Assembly (NCBI RefSeq): GCF_029946505.1 | Contig: NZ_JARZHG010000007.1 | Span: 124,001-188,000 of the forward strand | Length of the DNA stretch: 64,000 nucleotides | Direction of reading: 5' to 3' | Source: Polyangium sp. y55x31 | Lineage (GTDB): Bacteria > Myxococcota_A > Polyangia > Polyangiales > Polyangiaceae | Shown here: one piece after another, positions 26,553 to 35,710 of the stretch | Position numbering within the stretch: position 1 is the first letter of the stretch | Layout: each line of letters begins with the position of its first letter | Notes under the pieces: model-generated | Databases searched by the model: none | Told to the model about the DNA's origin: nothing | The model's input: only the letters and a program-made list of their open reading frames with translations | Translations under genes and position numbers: made by a program

Positions 26553-26569
26553 CGGAAGCACCCTTTCGT

Positions 26570-27727
26570 TCAAGGTCCGTACGCGAAATACGTGGCGCTC
26601 GAAGCCCAGTTCCCGCCCGACTCGACCGTGTTGATCACCCACTGGAACGTATGGGCCCCCGGCTTTCCGAGCTCGGGCGTCTCCCAGACCTTCGGCGCCG
26701 TCATGCTCCCCGGGCACCAGTTCGCCCGCGGGGCCTTCACGCTCGAAATGGCGCCGCAGGGGTTTTCGAGGCAGTACGTAAAACTGTTTCCGCTCGGCCA
26801 GGTGTGCATGGTCTCCGTGCAGAGGTCCTTGCAGTCCGTTCGCCAGGGCTTCCACGTCTCGATCACGGCGCCGTCGACGGACACCGTGTGCGTGCGATTG
26901 CAGAACTCCTCGGCGGGCCCGATGCAGCCCGACCCGGCGTTGCCGCCTCCGTGGCCACTCGTGCGGAATTCGATCTTGCCCGCCGTCGCGCCCGCGGGCG
27001 CCTCGAAATTGAGCGCGCCCGGCCCCTCGGCCGTCGTCTGCGAACCGTAATAGAGCGATTTCACCGCGAGCACGTTCCGCGGCGGCGCGCCCGGGACCAT
27101 TTCGAGCTTCGCCGTCACGTTCCAGCCGCCGTTCGACCCCGAGACCATGCCCGCGCCGTCCGAATACGTCGTGATGTGCGCGCGGATCTGGTGCGCGCCC
27201 GGCAGGCCGTTCGCCACGTCCGTGACGTCGATTTCGAGGTGCAGCGGCCCGCCGAACGGCGTGATCGCGTGCATCAGCTCGAGGCCCGGCGGCTCCGTCG
27301 CCGGATCCATCGGATCATCGAGCGAGATGTCGAAATTGCGATCGAACGCATCGCAATCGGCCGGCCAGTTCTGCCCCTCGGGCGGCGGGTTGTCGAGCCA
27401 CTTGTCGAACGGATAACAGGTGCTCGCGAGGTCCACGACGAGCTTCGCGCTCGCGAACGGGCCATCCTTGAAATCGACGTCCGCGAACACCGTCTGGAAA
27501 TTGGGCTGGCTCCCGTCGCTCGTGATGCGCGTGTCGTCGAATGCGGTGATCGTGTACGGATCCGCATACGACGGCCCGCCGCCGCCGCCCTGGCCGCCGC
27601 TGCCGCCCGAGCCGCCCGAGCCGCCGGCGCCTCCCTGGCCGCTCGACGAGCCTCCCCCGCATCCCACAAGCAAAAGCGCGCCAAACAAAGCAGCAAAGCC
27701 CACGCGCGCGGACGGCACGTTCCTCAT
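26570..27727 (-). CDS. PNGase F-like lipoprotein
   Basis: A 385-residue lipoprotein. The signal is MRNVPSARVGFAALFGALLLVGC, followed by a Gly/Ser linker. The mature part resembles the two beta-sandwich domains of peptide-N-glycosidase F. ITAFDDTRITSDG and DVDFKDGPFASAKLVVDL lie in the first domain. The second holds YYGSQTTAEGPGALNFEAP, IEFRTSGHGGG and a Cys-rich CIGPAEEFCNRTHTVSVDG. Family members remove N-linked glycans from glycoproteins. Which catalytic residues are present cannot be settled by eye, so activity is an inference. It is the first gene of a two-gene unit with the PI-PLC-like gene. Confidence 0.78.
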   Translation of the reverse strand: MRNVPSARVGFAALFGALLLVGCGGGSSSGQGGAGGSGGSGGSGGQGGGGGPSYADPYTITAFDDTRITSDGSQPNFQTVFADVDFKDGPFASAKLVVDLASTCYPFDKWLDNPPPEGQNWPADCDAFDRNFDISLDDPMDPATEPPGLELMHAITPFGGPLHLEIDVTDVANGLPGAHQIRAHITTYSDGAGMVSGSNGGWNVTAKLEMVPGAPPRNVLAVKSLYYGSQTTAEGPGALNFEAPAGATAGKIEFRTSGHGGGNAGSGCIGPAEEFCNRTHTVSVDGAVIETWKPWRTDCKDLCTETMHTWPSGNSFTYCLENPCGAISSVKAPRANWCPGSMTAPKVWETPELGKPGAHTFQWVINTVESGGNWASSATYFAYGP

Positions 27728-27806
27728 CGAGAACCTCCGGACGCGAGGCTACAGCAAGGTCGAACCCGCCCGCCAGCCATCTCCGTCGGGAGACGTCTGT
27801 CCACGC

Positions 27807-27846
27807 TTGGGGGGCTGCGCTCGGACGAGCCGAGCTTCGCCCCCAA
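27807..27846. repeat. Large imperfect hairpin between divergent genes (REP-like)
   Basis: TTGGGGG and CCCCCAA form a lower 7-bp stem. An internal loop separates it from a 6-bp upper stem, GCTCGG/CCGAGC, with loop ACGAG. It sits between two divergent genes (starts at 27727 and 27891), so it is not a terminator for either. Its structure resembles dispersed intergenic palindromes; copies elsewhere cannot be checked here. Confidence 0.5.
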
Positions 27847-27890
27847 ACCCCCTCCCCCAAGGGCGCCGCCGGCGCTAAAGAGCCCAGCCG

Positions 27891-28793
27891 ATGAGAATCA
27901 TCAAGGTCCAGGACGACAGACAACGCCGCCACATTTTCACAGCCCCACCGAGGCGCGTCGTCTCGCTCGTCCCGAGCGATACCTACTCCGTCATCCGCCT
28001 CGGCGCCAAAGACCGCCTGGTCGGACGAACCCGCTTTTGCATCGCGCCCGAGGGCGAAGTCGAGGCGATCGAGGACGTCGGCGGCACGAAAGACGTCGAC
28101 GTCGACAAGGTCCTCGCCCTCGAACCCGACCTCGTGATCGCGAACCAGGAAGAGAACACCCGCTCGCAGATCGAGCGCCTCGAAGCGGCCGGCGCCCCTG
28201 TGTTCGTCTCGTTCCCCAAGCGCGTCGCCGACGGGATCGCGCACCTCGCGCGCCTCGCCCTCGCCCTCGGCCTCGATCGCGACGACGCCGCCCGCTCGCT
28301 CCTCGCCGCGGCCTACCACGCGCATCGCGAGGCCGAGAAACACCGCGGCGAGCGCGTGCCCGTCCGCGCGTTCGTCCCGATCTGGATGGACCCGCTCATG
28401 ACCGTGCACGAGGAGACGTTCATCTCCGACATGATGGATCTCGTTGGAGCGCAAAACATCTTCGCGGACCGCAGGCGCCGCTACCCGCTCGCCGCCGATC
28501 TCGGCAAGGCCGCGCCGCTTCCGCCCGAGCGCGTGGGCAGCCGTGACACGCGTTATCCGCGGGTCACGCTGGACGAGGTGGTCGCGCGGCAGCCCGAGGT
28601 GGTCCTCTTGCCCGACGAGCCGCACGCGTTCACGGAGGCCGACGCCGAGGTCTTCCGCAAGCTCGACATCCCCGCCGCGAAGACCGGCCGCGTGCTCTTC
28701 TGCAACGGCAAAGACCTCATGTGGTACGGCGCGCGCAGCGTGGAGGGCTTCGAGCGGCTGAGGCGTCTGGTGAACGGGGGCGAATTGGGGTAG
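27891..28793 (+). CDS. BtuF-like helical-backbone substrate-binding protein without signal peptide
   Basis: A 300-residue protein of the class III periplasmic-binding-protein type used for vitamin B12 and siderophores: PPRRVVSLVPSDTYSVIRLG, RTRFCIAPEGEVEAIEDVGGTKDVDVDKVLALEPDLVIAN, then ISDMMDLVGAQNIFAD and VVLLPDEPHAFT. The normal BtuF signal peptide is missing; the N-terminus MRIIKVQDDRQRRH begins straight at the first strand. Such signal-less members may act in the cytoplasm or be helpers of metal or corrinoid handling (inference). It is 10 nt upstream of the ACP gene and probably in the same operon. No ABC permease or ATPase is nearby. Confidence 0.82.
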   Translation: MRIIKVQDDRQRRHIFTAPPRRVVSLVPSDTYSVIRLGAKDRLVGRTRFCIAPEGEVEAIEDVGGTKDVDVDKVLALEPDLVIANQEENTRSQIERLEAAGAPVFVSFPKRVADGIAHLARLALALGLDRDDAARSLLAAAYHAHREAEKHRGERVPVRAFVPIWMDPLMTVHEETFISDMMDLVGAQNIFADRRRRYPLAADLGKAAPLPPERVGSRDTRYPRVTLDEVVARQPEVVLLPDEPHAFTEADAEVFRKLDIPAAKTGRVLFCNGKDLMWYGARSVEGFERLRRLVNGGELG

Positions 28794-28803
28794 GAAGCGC
28801 CCC

Positions 28804-29070
28804 ATGACTTGGAGTCGGGAAAACGTCCAAAAGAAGCTCGTCGAGGTGTTCGGCCAGCACAAGCAGACCGAGGTCGACGTGAGCGCGGAGAGTGAGATCG
28901 TCGCCGATCTCGGCATCGATTCGCTCGGGGTGATGGAGGTGCTCGCCGACCTCGAGGACACCTTCAAGCTCACGATCCCGGACGAGGCGCTGCGCGAGAT
29001 CAACACGATCGGCGACGTCGCGACCGCGGTCCTCACGCGCCTCGAAAACGACGGAAGGCTCGAAGGATGA
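28804..29070 (+). CDS. Acyl carrier protein
   Basis: An 88-residue ACP. The phosphopantetheine attachment site is Ser40 in LGIDSLGVMEV. Helix II and helix III follow (ADLEDTFKLTIPDE, INTIGDVATAVLTRL) at normal spacing. It carries acyl groups as thioesters. The stop codon overlaps the next start (ATGA at 29067), so ACP and the fatty-acyl-AMP ligase are translationally coupled. The ligase is expected to load a fatty acid onto this ACP. No ketosynthase or other PKS domain is adjacent, so the product is likely an acyl-ACP for another enzyme. Confidence 0.93.
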   Translation: MTWSRENVQKKLVEVFGQHKQTEVDVSAESEIVADLGIDSLGVMEVLADLEDTFKLTIPDEALREINTIGDVATAVLTRLENDGRLEG

Positions 29071-30869
29071 GCGCGCCTTCGCCCCGCACCGTCGCGCAGG
29101 CCATCGAGGACGCGGCGGCGAGCAGCAGCACGGGCTACCGTTTCCTCGAAGAATCACCCGACGTCGCGCCCTACCACTCGTACGCCGACGTCGAGCGGAT
29201 GAGCGCTCGATACGGCGGCGCGATGCAGGCCATGGGCCTGCGCAAAGGCGACCGCGTCGCCTTGATCCTCCCCGACAACGCCGATTTCGTGTTCGCGTTC
29301 CTCGGCGCCGTGCGGGCCGGCATCATCCCCGTGCCGATCTACCCGCCGACGGGCCTCGGCAAACTCGCGGGTTACCTCGAAAACACGCTGCACATCGTGG
29401 CGAAGAGCGGCGCGCGCGTGCTGCTCACGAGCAGCGACATCAAGAAGATCCTCGGGACGATCCAGGCGCAGGCGCCGGGGCTCGAGAAGGTCGTCGCGGT
29501 CGAGGGCGTGCGCACGTCGAACGACAAACTGCGGCCCGAAAAGGTCGACCTCGACGACGTCTGCTTCCTGCAGTTCACGAGCGGCTCGACCGCGCGGCCG
29601 AAGGGCGTGACGCTCACGCACCGAAACCTCGCCGCGAACGTGCACGCGATCATGCCCGTGGGCCTGAGCATCCAAGACGGCGTCGATCACGGCGTCTCGT
29701 GGCTGCCGCTCTACCACGACATGGGGCTCATCGGCTTCGTGATCGCGCCCGTCTACCACCGGAACTCCATCACGTTCCTGCCGCCGCTGCTCTTCCTGAA
29801 GCGCCCGGCGCGCTGGCTCGAATCGATCTCGAAGTACAAGGGCACGATCTCGTTCGGCCCCAATTTCGCCTATGCGCTCGCGGTCAAGCGCATCAAGGAG
29901 AGCGAGATGGAGGGGCTCGATCTGTCGAGCTGGCGCATCGCGGGTTGCGGCGCCGAGCCGATCCGCGCCGAGAACCTCCGCGCCTTCGCGGAGAAGTTTT
30001 CCCGCATCGGCTTCGACGAGCGCGCGTTCGTGTGCTGCTACGGCATGGCCGAGTCGACGCTCGCGGTCTCGTTCAGCAAGATCTGGACGGGCGTGCGCAC
30101 CGACGTCGTCGACGGCGAGACGCTCTGGTCGAAGGGCCGCGCCGAACCCGTGGCGGAAGGCGCGCCGCGCGCCTCGGGCATCGTCGAGTGCGGCATGCCC
30201 TTCGAGGGCCACGAGATCAAGGTGTTCGCGTCCGACGACGACACGAGCGCGCGCCCCTTGCCCGAGCGCGAGGTCGGCGAGCTGCGCATCTTGGGGCCGA
30301 GCGTGATGCAAGGCTACTGGAACGACCCCGAGGTGACGAAACGGTCGTTCGCGGGCAGCTATCTGCGCACGGGCGACCTCGGGTACATCGCGGATGGGAA
30401 GGTCTACATCTGCGGGCGCTCGAAGGAGGTCGTGATCGTCAACGGCCGGAACTACTACCCGCAGGACATCGAGTGGGAGGCGAGCCAGGTCGAGGGCGTG
30501 CGCAAGGGCAACGTCATCGCGTTCGGCACGATGAAGGGCCCCTCGGATCGCGAGCGCGTGGTCATCGCGTTCGAGACGGGCGAAAAGGACGAGGCCGCAA
30601 AGAAGCGGCTCGAAGCCGACGTGCGCAAGGCGGTGCAGCAGAGCGTGGGCCTGACCGTCGACGACGTCGTGCCGCTCGCGCCGGGCGTCTTGCCTAAGAC
30701 GTCGAGCGGCAAGCTCCAGCGCGCCAAGACGCGCGAGCTGTACGAATCCGGAGAGCTTCTCGGTAGGACGAGTGCGCGCGAGGTGGACAAACTCGATCTC
30801 GTGAAAGAGATCGCGAAGAGCCAGATCGGATACTTCCGGCACCGGCTCTTCGGAAAGAGCGACGATTGA
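29067..30869 (+). CDS. Fatty-acyl-AMP ligase (FAAL)
   Basis: A 600-residue member of the ANL adenylation superfamily. Conserved motifs are A3 ([20 protein letters not shown]) near residue 170, [27 protein letters not shown], the ATP motif [18 protein letters not shown] and [17 protein letters not shown]. In FAALs the N-domain insertion blocks CoA from reaching the site, so the acyl-adenylate is passed to an ACP instead. The overlap with an upstream ACP agrees with this. The C-terminus has the loading Lys region [13 protein letters not shown]. The start is the ATG of the ATGA overlap. A GFA protein follows 1 bp after its stop. Confidence 0.9.
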   Translation: MSAPSPRTVAQAIEDAAASSSTGYRFLEESPDVAPYHSYADVERMSARYGGAMQAMGLRKGDRVALILPDNADFVFAFLGAVRAGIIPVPIYPPTGLGKLAGYLENTLHIVAKSGARVLLTSSDIKKILGTIQAQAPGLEKVVAVEGVRTSNDKLRPEKVDLDDVCFLQFTSGSTARPKGVTLTHRNLAANVHAIMPVGLSIQDGVDHGVSWLPLYHDMGLIGFVIAPVYHRNSITFLPPLLFLKRPARWLESISKYKGTISFGPNFAYALAVKRIKESEMEGLDLSSWRIAGCGAEPIRAENLRAFAEKFSRIGFDERAFVCCYGMAESTLAVSFSKIWTGVRTDVVDGETLWSKGRAEPVAEGAPRASGIVECGMPFEGHEIKVFASDDDTSARPLPEREVGELRILGPSVMQGYWNDPEVTKRSFAGSYLRTGDLGYIADGKVYICGRSKEVVIVNGRNYYPQDIEWEASQVEGVRKGNVIAFGTMKGPSDRERVVIAFETGEKDEAAKKRLEADVRKAVQQSVGLTVDDVVPLAPGVLPKTSSGKLQRAKTRELYESGELLGRTSAREVDKLDLVKEIAKSQIGYFRHRLFGKSDD

Positions 30870-30870
30870 A

Positions 30871-31275
30871 ATGAAGAAGACCTACAAAGGGAGCTGTCAT
30901 TGCGGGGCGGTCCGCTTCGAGGCGGACATCGATCTTTCGGCGGGCACGGGCCGGTGCAATTGCACGTATTGCGCGAAGGCCCGGTGGTGGGGCGCGATCG
31001 TCAAGCCCGAGGCGTTCCGCCTGCTCACGGAGCAGTCGGCGCTCGCCGATTATCGGTTCGGCTCGAACTCGATGCAGCACCTCTTCTGCAAGAGCTGCGG
31101 CGTGACGATGTTCGGCGGCGGATTCCTGGAGGAGGTCGGCGGCGCGTTCGTCTCGATCAACGTGGCCAGCCTCGACGACGTCGATCCGGCGGAGCTCGCC
31201 GCAGCCCCGATCCAGTATTACGACGGGCGGAACAACAACTGGATGAACCCGCCCGCCGTCACGAAATACCTCTAA
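30871..31275 (+). CDS. GFA/CENP-V-family zinc protein
   Basis: A 134-residue protein of the GFA family (glutathione-dependent formaldehyde-activating enzyme type). Zinc ligands are seen in CHCGAV near residue 10, CNCTYCAK near 30 and CKSCGV near 75, giving two zinc sites of four and three Cys. The beta-sandwich pattern ([18 protein letters not shown]) and the closing [14 protein letters not shown] are typical. Many members have no proven role; a link to glutathione or thiol chemistry is only suggested by the family name. It starts 1 nt after the FAAL stop and its stop overlaps that of the convergent TonB receptor. Confidence 0.87.
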   Translation: MKKTYKGSCHCGAVRFEADIDLSAGTGRCNCTYCAKARWWGAIVKPEAFRLLTEQSALADYRFGSNSMQHLFCKSCGVTMFGGGFLEEVGGAFVSINVASLDDVDPAELAAAPIQYYDGRNNNWMNPPAVTKYL

Positions 31276-33281
31276 AACCCCGCCTCCACCGATAGCTGCG
31301 GGATCGTGATCGGCCCGAGGAGTCGCGGCTGACAGATCCCGCGGGCGCACGTCACGTCGAAGACCTCTTTGCTCAACGTCGCATTCTGCATGTCGAGCAC
31401 GAGCGAGACGAACCCCGTCTCGCCGACCTTCCACCGCCGCGACACGCGCAGATCGAGCCGATAAAAAGGCCGCACCCGCGGCGGATCCTCGGCCACGGCG
31501 CCGCTGCCCGCCTCCTGCGCGGGAAAACCGCTGTAGAACACGTGCCGCACGCCCGCCTTCCAGCCCTTGCCGAGGTCGTAGAGCAAGGCCACGTGCGCGA
31601 CGTGTGTTCGATCGACCGCCGAGGGCGTCGTGACGCCGCTCTTCGATGTGCGGGTCGATCGGGAAAGCGTGTACGAGGCGAGGAAGAGCAGATCCTTGCG
31701 TAATGCGCCGCGCGCGGAGAGCTCGAGGCCATACGCGTCGCCCGTGCTGCGCGAGAGGAACCGCGCGGGGCCGAGGTTCGTGCCGCGGTCGGAGCCGATC
31801 GGGTCCGTGAGGTTGAACGTCACCTGGCGGAAGAGCGAGCCGCTGATCTCGACCGGAATGGGCGAGAGTTTCACCTCGGCGCCGAAGCTCGATTGCAAGG
31901 CTCGCTGAAGGCCGCCCGTGATGCCGCCGATCTGCAGCGCCGGGAGCGGCGCGAAGCCGGGGAGCTGGGACGCCACGCCAAACGAGGGGACGATGCGCAC
32001 GCGATCGCCGACGCCGAATCGGCCCGTGATCTTCGGGTCGATCGCGAGCGCCGTGTTGCCCATCGACGTGTAATGGTCGACGCGCAGCCCCGGCGTGATC
32101 GTCGCCCGATCCGAGAGGACCACGAGCGCGTCCGCCCACGCGCCCACGGCCGTGTCCCAGCGGCTCGGGAAAAGCGCGCGGAACGCCTCGTCGAGCTCGC
32201 CGAGCGGCCCGGAGGCGCACTCTTCGAGGGAGATGTCGCAAGGCTCCTTGTGCACGATGTCGTACCGATCGACCATCAGATCGAGCCCGCCGCGCAGGAG
32301 CGCCTTTCCCCCGCCGATCGGCTTCGATCCACGCAGCCGCGCCCCGATCTTCCAGTTCTGCGCGCTCTCGGCGCCGACATCCCTCGACCGATCGAGCCCG
32401 AGCATCACCGCGGCGCGTAGCTTCGCGCCGGAATCGAAATCGTGATCGTACCGGAAATCCAATCGATGGAAATCCGCGTCGAGCAGGACGTCCTTCTCCC
32501 CGCTCGCGTCGCCCGTCGTCGTCGTCGCCAGATAATCCCACGCCCCGAACGCGAGCGCCGTGAACCGGCCGCGCTCGCCGATGCGACGGCTCACGCGCGC
32601 CTGGTAATCGCCGTACCCGAAATCGACATTGTCGATGATCGCCGAAAGAATGTGCCCGCCGAACGCATAATGCCCGCCGACGAGGACCGTGGTCTTGTCG
32701 CCGATCGGCCCCTCGACCACGCCGCCCACGTCGACGAACCGGAACGCGCCCTCGCCCTTCCATTCATTCGGAAACGGCGCCGCCTCGGCCTCGACCGCCG
32801 CGCCCGCGAGCCGCCCGATGTCGGCCGGATACGGGCCCATGTGCAGCGTCACGCGCGAGACGAGCGGCGCCGGAATCACGCTCGGCCCCGCGCCCACGTG
32901 AAAGAGCAGAGGCACGCGCACGCCGTCGTAGAAAAACCCGATGTTCCCGGGCGGCGCGCCGCGAATGTAATAGTAGGGCAACCCGCTCGCCGTCGGCGTC
33001 ACGCCCGGCTGCACCTCGATCGCGCGGTACGGATCGCCGAGCACGCCCGGCATTTCCCGAATGTCCCGACGCTTGAGCGAGACCGACCCCGCCGGCGCCC
33101 GATCGCCCTCGACGGTCACTTCGATCGGCTGAGGCGGAGGCGGCTCGGGCGGCGCAGGCGCGGGCTCTTCCGGCGGCGCGGGCTCCGCGGGCGGCGGCTC
33201 CTCCTGGGCGAGCGTGGGGGCGGCAGCGAGGGACGTGGCGAGCGCGAGGCCGAGCCCCGCGCGCCGGAGCGCTTCAAACAT
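31272..33281 (-). CDS. TonB-dependent outer-membrane receptor
   Basis: A 669-residue outer-membrane receptor. The signal peptide ([15 protein letters not shown]) is followed by ~35 residues of Pro/Glu linker. A plug domain comes next: [25 protein letters not shown], then [20 protein letters not shown] and [13 protein letters not shown]. The rest is a beta-barrel with alternating aromatic strands, ending in VEAGF with a C-terminal Phe. Such receptors use the TonB system to import siderophores, cobalamin or other compounds. The substrate is unknown. The ATG at 33281 overlaps the upstream TPR-like gene stop by 8 nt (ATGTTTGA), so the two are coupled. Confidence 0.88.
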   Translation of the reverse strand: MFEALRRAGLGLALATSLAAAPTLAQEEPPPAEPAPPEEPAPAPPEPPPPQPIEVTVEGDRAPAGSVSLKRRDIREMPGVLGDPYRAIEVQPGVTPTASGLPYYYIRGAPPGNIGFFYDGVRVPLLFHVGAGPSVIPAPLVSRVTLHMGPYPADIGRLAGAAVEAEAAPFPNEWKGEGAFRFVDVGGVVEGPIGDKTTVLVGGHYAFGGHILSAIIDNVDFGYGDYQARVSRRIGERGRFTALAFGAWDYLATTTTGDASGEKDVLLDADFHRLDFRYDHDFDSGAKLRAAVMLGLDRSRDVGAESAQNWKIGARLRGSKPIGGGKALLRGGLDLMVDRYDIVHKEPCDISLEECASGPLGELDEAFRALFPSRWDTAVGAWADALVVLSDRATITPGLRVDHYTSMGNTALAIDPKITGRFGVGDRVRIVPSFGVASQLPGFAPLPALQIGGITGGLQRALQSSFGAEVKLSPIPVEISGSLFRQVTFNLTDPIGSDRGTNLGPARFLSRSTGDAYGLELSARGALRKDLLFLASYTLSRSTRTSKSGVTTPSAVDRTHVAHVALLYDLGKGWKAGVRHVFYSGFPAQEAGSGAVAEDPPRVRPFYRLDLRVSRRWKVGETGFVSLVLDMQNATLSKEVFDVTCARGICQPRLLGPITIPQLSVEAGF

Positions 33282-34374
33282 CCGAAAGGCCAGCCGTCTC
33301 CATCACGTCGATCGCCGCGGCGAGCGTCTTGTCTCCACGCATCACGTGGCGAAGCTCGTCCGGCCCCTGATCCCGCAGATGCGTCCCCTTGGCCGCGTGC
33401 CGGCCGAGCACCTCCGTGAGCCCATGAAGCAGCGGATGGCGGTTGAGATCGATCGCGAGATCGCCCTCGTGGAGCGCGGGTTCGAGCAGCCGCGCGATGT
33501 GCCCCTCGGACCAACCGAGCGACTTCTGCGCATCCGCGACGACGACCCGAAGCTGCGCCCAGAAGAGCCGCTCGGCACGCTCCGCCGCAGGCCCGAGCAG
33601 CGACTCGGCGCGCGTGCGGATCGCCGTGCTCTCGTCCTTCGAGGCGCGGCGCATCTCCTTGTAGACCTCGCTCACGAGCCCGAGCAGATGTGGGTTCGGC
33701 CGATCGGCCGTGAGCATGTGCCGCTCGGCGCGTTCGAACGCTTCGAGCAGCGCCGCCTCGGTTTTGTCCCAGCGCCGCTGCGCGATCCTGAGCCGCGCCG
33801 AGGAACAAAGCGACGTGACCATGTCGTGCTCGGCGAGCGCCTTCGTGTCGGCCGTCGCCTCGGGATCCTCGAAGACGGGCTCGAGCCACGCGCGGAGGCG
33901 CCCCACGAGCGCATCCATCTCCTCCTTCGGATCACCCGCGACCATGCAGAGCGCGACGCGCAGGAACATGGCCTGCCGCGCCTCGGCATCCCGATCCGCG
34001 CGGTTCTGGCAGAGCAAGGGGATCGCCGCTTCGAGCTCCGCGGCGGCCTCTTCTTGGCGGCCGCGATCGAGCTCGGCGCGGGCGAGGTCGAAGTGCAGCG
34101 ATCCGAGCCGATCTTTCGGGTACGTCGGCTGCCGCTCGGCGCCGGCGATGGCGAGGCGCTGGTAACGCGCGGACATGCCGGCGTTGTTGTCGAGCGCGTA
34201 GGCGAGCGCGGCGATGCGCGCGGCCTCGACGTACCTCGGATGATCCCGCCCGAGCTCGTGGGCGATCTCCATGGCCCTCTCCGAGGCGACGACGGCCTCG
34301 CCGAGGAGCTTCGCCTCGAGGTAGGAGCGGACCGCGGAGATGGCGCTGCTCAGCCGGCTTTCGACGTCGCTCAT
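33274..34374 (-). CDS. TPR-like alpha-helical protein
   Basis: A 366-residue all-helical protein with helix pairs that resemble tetratricopeptide repeats (YLEAKLLGEAVVASERAMEIAHELG; LHFDLARAELDRGRQEEAAAELEAAI; AEALLEAFERAERHM). It has no signal peptide or transmembrane segment, so it is probably cytoplasmic. Repeats are too diverged to set exact boundaries. The ATG at 34374 (MSDVESRL) is preferred; two upstream Met codons are in frame. It is the first gene of a two-gene unit with the TonB receptor. A regulatory or scaffold role is inferred from the helix pattern only. Confidence 0.7.
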   Translation of the reverse strand: MSDVESRLSSAISAVRSYLEAKLLGEAVVASERAMEIAHELGRDHPRYVEAARIAALAYALDNNAGMSARYQRLAIAGAERQPTYPKDRLGSLHFDLARAELDRGRQEEAAAELEAAIPLLCQNRADRDAEARQAMFLRVALCMVAGDPKEEMDALVGRLRAWLEPVFEDPEATADTKALAEHDMVTSLCSSARLRIAQRRWDKTEAALLEAFERAERHMLTADRPNPHLLGLVSEVYKEMRRASKDESTAIRTRAESLLGPAAERAERLFWAQLRVVVADAQKSLGWSEGHIARLLEPALHEGDLAIDLNRHPLLHGLTEVLGRHAAKGTHLRDQGPDELRHVMRGDKTLAAAIDVMETAGLSDV

Positions 34375-34472
34375 GGCGGCGCGCATTGCATCACGTGAGA
34401 CGGCGACGCGCAACGCGGTCGCAGGATCTTGGACGTCCGGACGGAGGGCAGCGGCGCGCTGGCGCGGGTCGC

Positions 34473-34499
34473 GGGGGCGAAGGGGACGGGGGGGCGGGG
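34473..34499 (+). other. G-quadruplex motif upstream of the TPR-TonB receptor unit
   Basis: Four G-runs of 5, 4, 7 and 4 with loops of 4, 2 and 1 nt fit the canonical G-quadruplex pattern. The motif is on the plus strand, about 100 bp upstream of the minus-strand start at 34374, so it is the template strand for that unit. The remaining sequence between 34375 and 34560 holds no gene. Confidence 0.5.
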
Positions 34500-34560
34500 T
34501 GGAGCTTTACCGGGCCAAGCTGGACTCCTCCTCGAGAAGGCCGTCGAATGCTTTTCGTAT

Positions 34561-35022
34561 CTACTGCTCGCGCCGTGCAGGGTACGCGGGGCATCGCTCC
34601 GTCCTAATCGCGTCCCTGCAATCGCGCCAGGCCCGGGACTCTTGTGAATCCCATTCGCCGTTGCCGTCCTGATCATCCATTAGGTGATCGCAGCGCTCCG
34701 AGGCAATCTGACTGTCGCGCCAGAAGGTGGCGCCATTCGGGTCCTCGCAGGGGATCCCACACCACATCGGGTCGAGCTCGGTGCAGCTGATTTGCTCCGG
34801 GCAGAGGCGCATCACACAGCCGGCCTGGCACGCAGCACGATACTCGTCGTGGATGCCGCACGGCCAGTGAGCTCGGCTCTCGCACCAGTCGAAGACGAAC
34901 CCGAGATCCGTCTTGCAGGACTCCGGGCTCGGCTCACGCCAGTCATCCGCACGCGACCCGGAGCCGAGGTTCAGGATGGCAATGGCGGCGATGACGATGA
35001 GCGCGGCACCATGACGCTTCAT
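34561..35022 (-). CDS. Secreted Cys-rich protein with EF-hand-like loop
   Basis: A 153-residue secreted protein. A signal peptide (MKRHGAALIVIAAIAILNLGSGSRA) is followed by about a dozen Cys, which suggests several disulphides (CKTDLGF, DWCESRAHWPCGIHDEYRAACQAGCVMRLCPEQISC). Near the C-terminus, DDQDGNGEWDSQE has the spacing of an EF-hand or dockerin-type Ca2+-binding loop. A strong Shine-Dalgarno (AAGGGGAG) supports the ATG at 35022. I do not recognise a family. It is the downstream neighbour of another secreted protein on the same strand (35106-35621), and both seem lineage-specific. Confidence 0.72.
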   Translation of the reverse strand: MKRHGAALIVIAAIAILNLGSGSRADDWREPSPESCKTDLGFVFDWCESRAHWPCGIHDEYRAACQAGCVMRLCPEQISCTELDPMWCGIPCEDPNGATFWRDSQIASERCDHLMDDQDGNGEWDSQESRAWRDCRDAIRTERCPAYPARREQ

Positions 35023-35105
35023 GTGATGCTCCCCTTCCGTCGCTCCGGCGCGTGGACCCTACACCACCGGATCCGGGAACGCGAGCGCGTGTTCGTTACC
35101 ATGCT

Positions 35106-35621
35106 TCAAATCCCGCCCTGTCCCTCATCGCCGGGATAGGCCTCGGCGCTCCCCGCGCCACCAGCCCCCTGCGCATCGGACCAGTAGTCGCCGCTGCCTG
35201 CGCCGACGCTCACGCCCACGCCCATGGTGATGAATGTCTCGCCGGTGGGCGACGGACCAGGTCCGCCCGCTGCGGCGTCCACGTCCAGGCAAATGAGCGC
35301 TGGAGAGAATTGGGCAGTGCAATCGGTACCTGGGCCGATCCTTTTTCTCGTGAGAAGGGCTTCCTTGCACCGGTTTTCGGTCCAAGACCCCTGCTCGACG
35401 ACCTGCGGATCCTCGACATCCTTCAACACCTCGACGGTAGGTGGAAGCCCTCCGTTCCGGGTACAAGTCACCACCGCGTTGCACTTCACCGCAGGCCCCT
35501 CGCCTTGGTTTCGCCCCACCTTACCCGGGATGATCTTCGGATTCCTGCACTTGTCCTCCGAGCACCCACCCCCGAACACGACCACCCCCACCACCAGCAC
35601 CCCGATCCCCAGCGCCCACAT
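35106..35621 (-). CDS. Small lipoprotein of unknown function
   Basis: A 171-residue lipoprotein. The signal MWALGIGVLVVGVVVFGGGC ends in a lipobox with Cys20. The mature part has several Cys (KCRNPKII, KCNAVVTCTR, RCKEALL, DCTAQFS) and ends in a Gly/Ala-rich stretch (GVSVGAGSGDYW). Together with the gene 84 nt downstream it makes a small secreted pair. Base composition in this part is less extreme than in neighbouring genes, which may indicate a more recent origin (weak evidence). No family is recognised. Confidence 0.68.
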   Translation of the reverse strand: MWALGIGVLVVGVVVFGGGCSEDKCRNPKIIPGKVGRNQGEGPAVKCNAVVTCTRNGGLPPTVEVLKDVEDPQVVEQGSWTENRCKEALLTRKRIGPGTDCTAQFSPALICLDVDAAAGGPGPSPTGETFITMGVGVSVGAGSGDYWSDAQGAGGAGSAEAYPGDEGQGGI

Positions 35622-35710
35622 CCTCGCCCTCCGGCCCGCTTCGCGAACCTACGAGAGCGCTTCCAAACCGGGCAACGTTTCGAAGGTTATCCCTGCACGT
35701 CGCCAATCTC

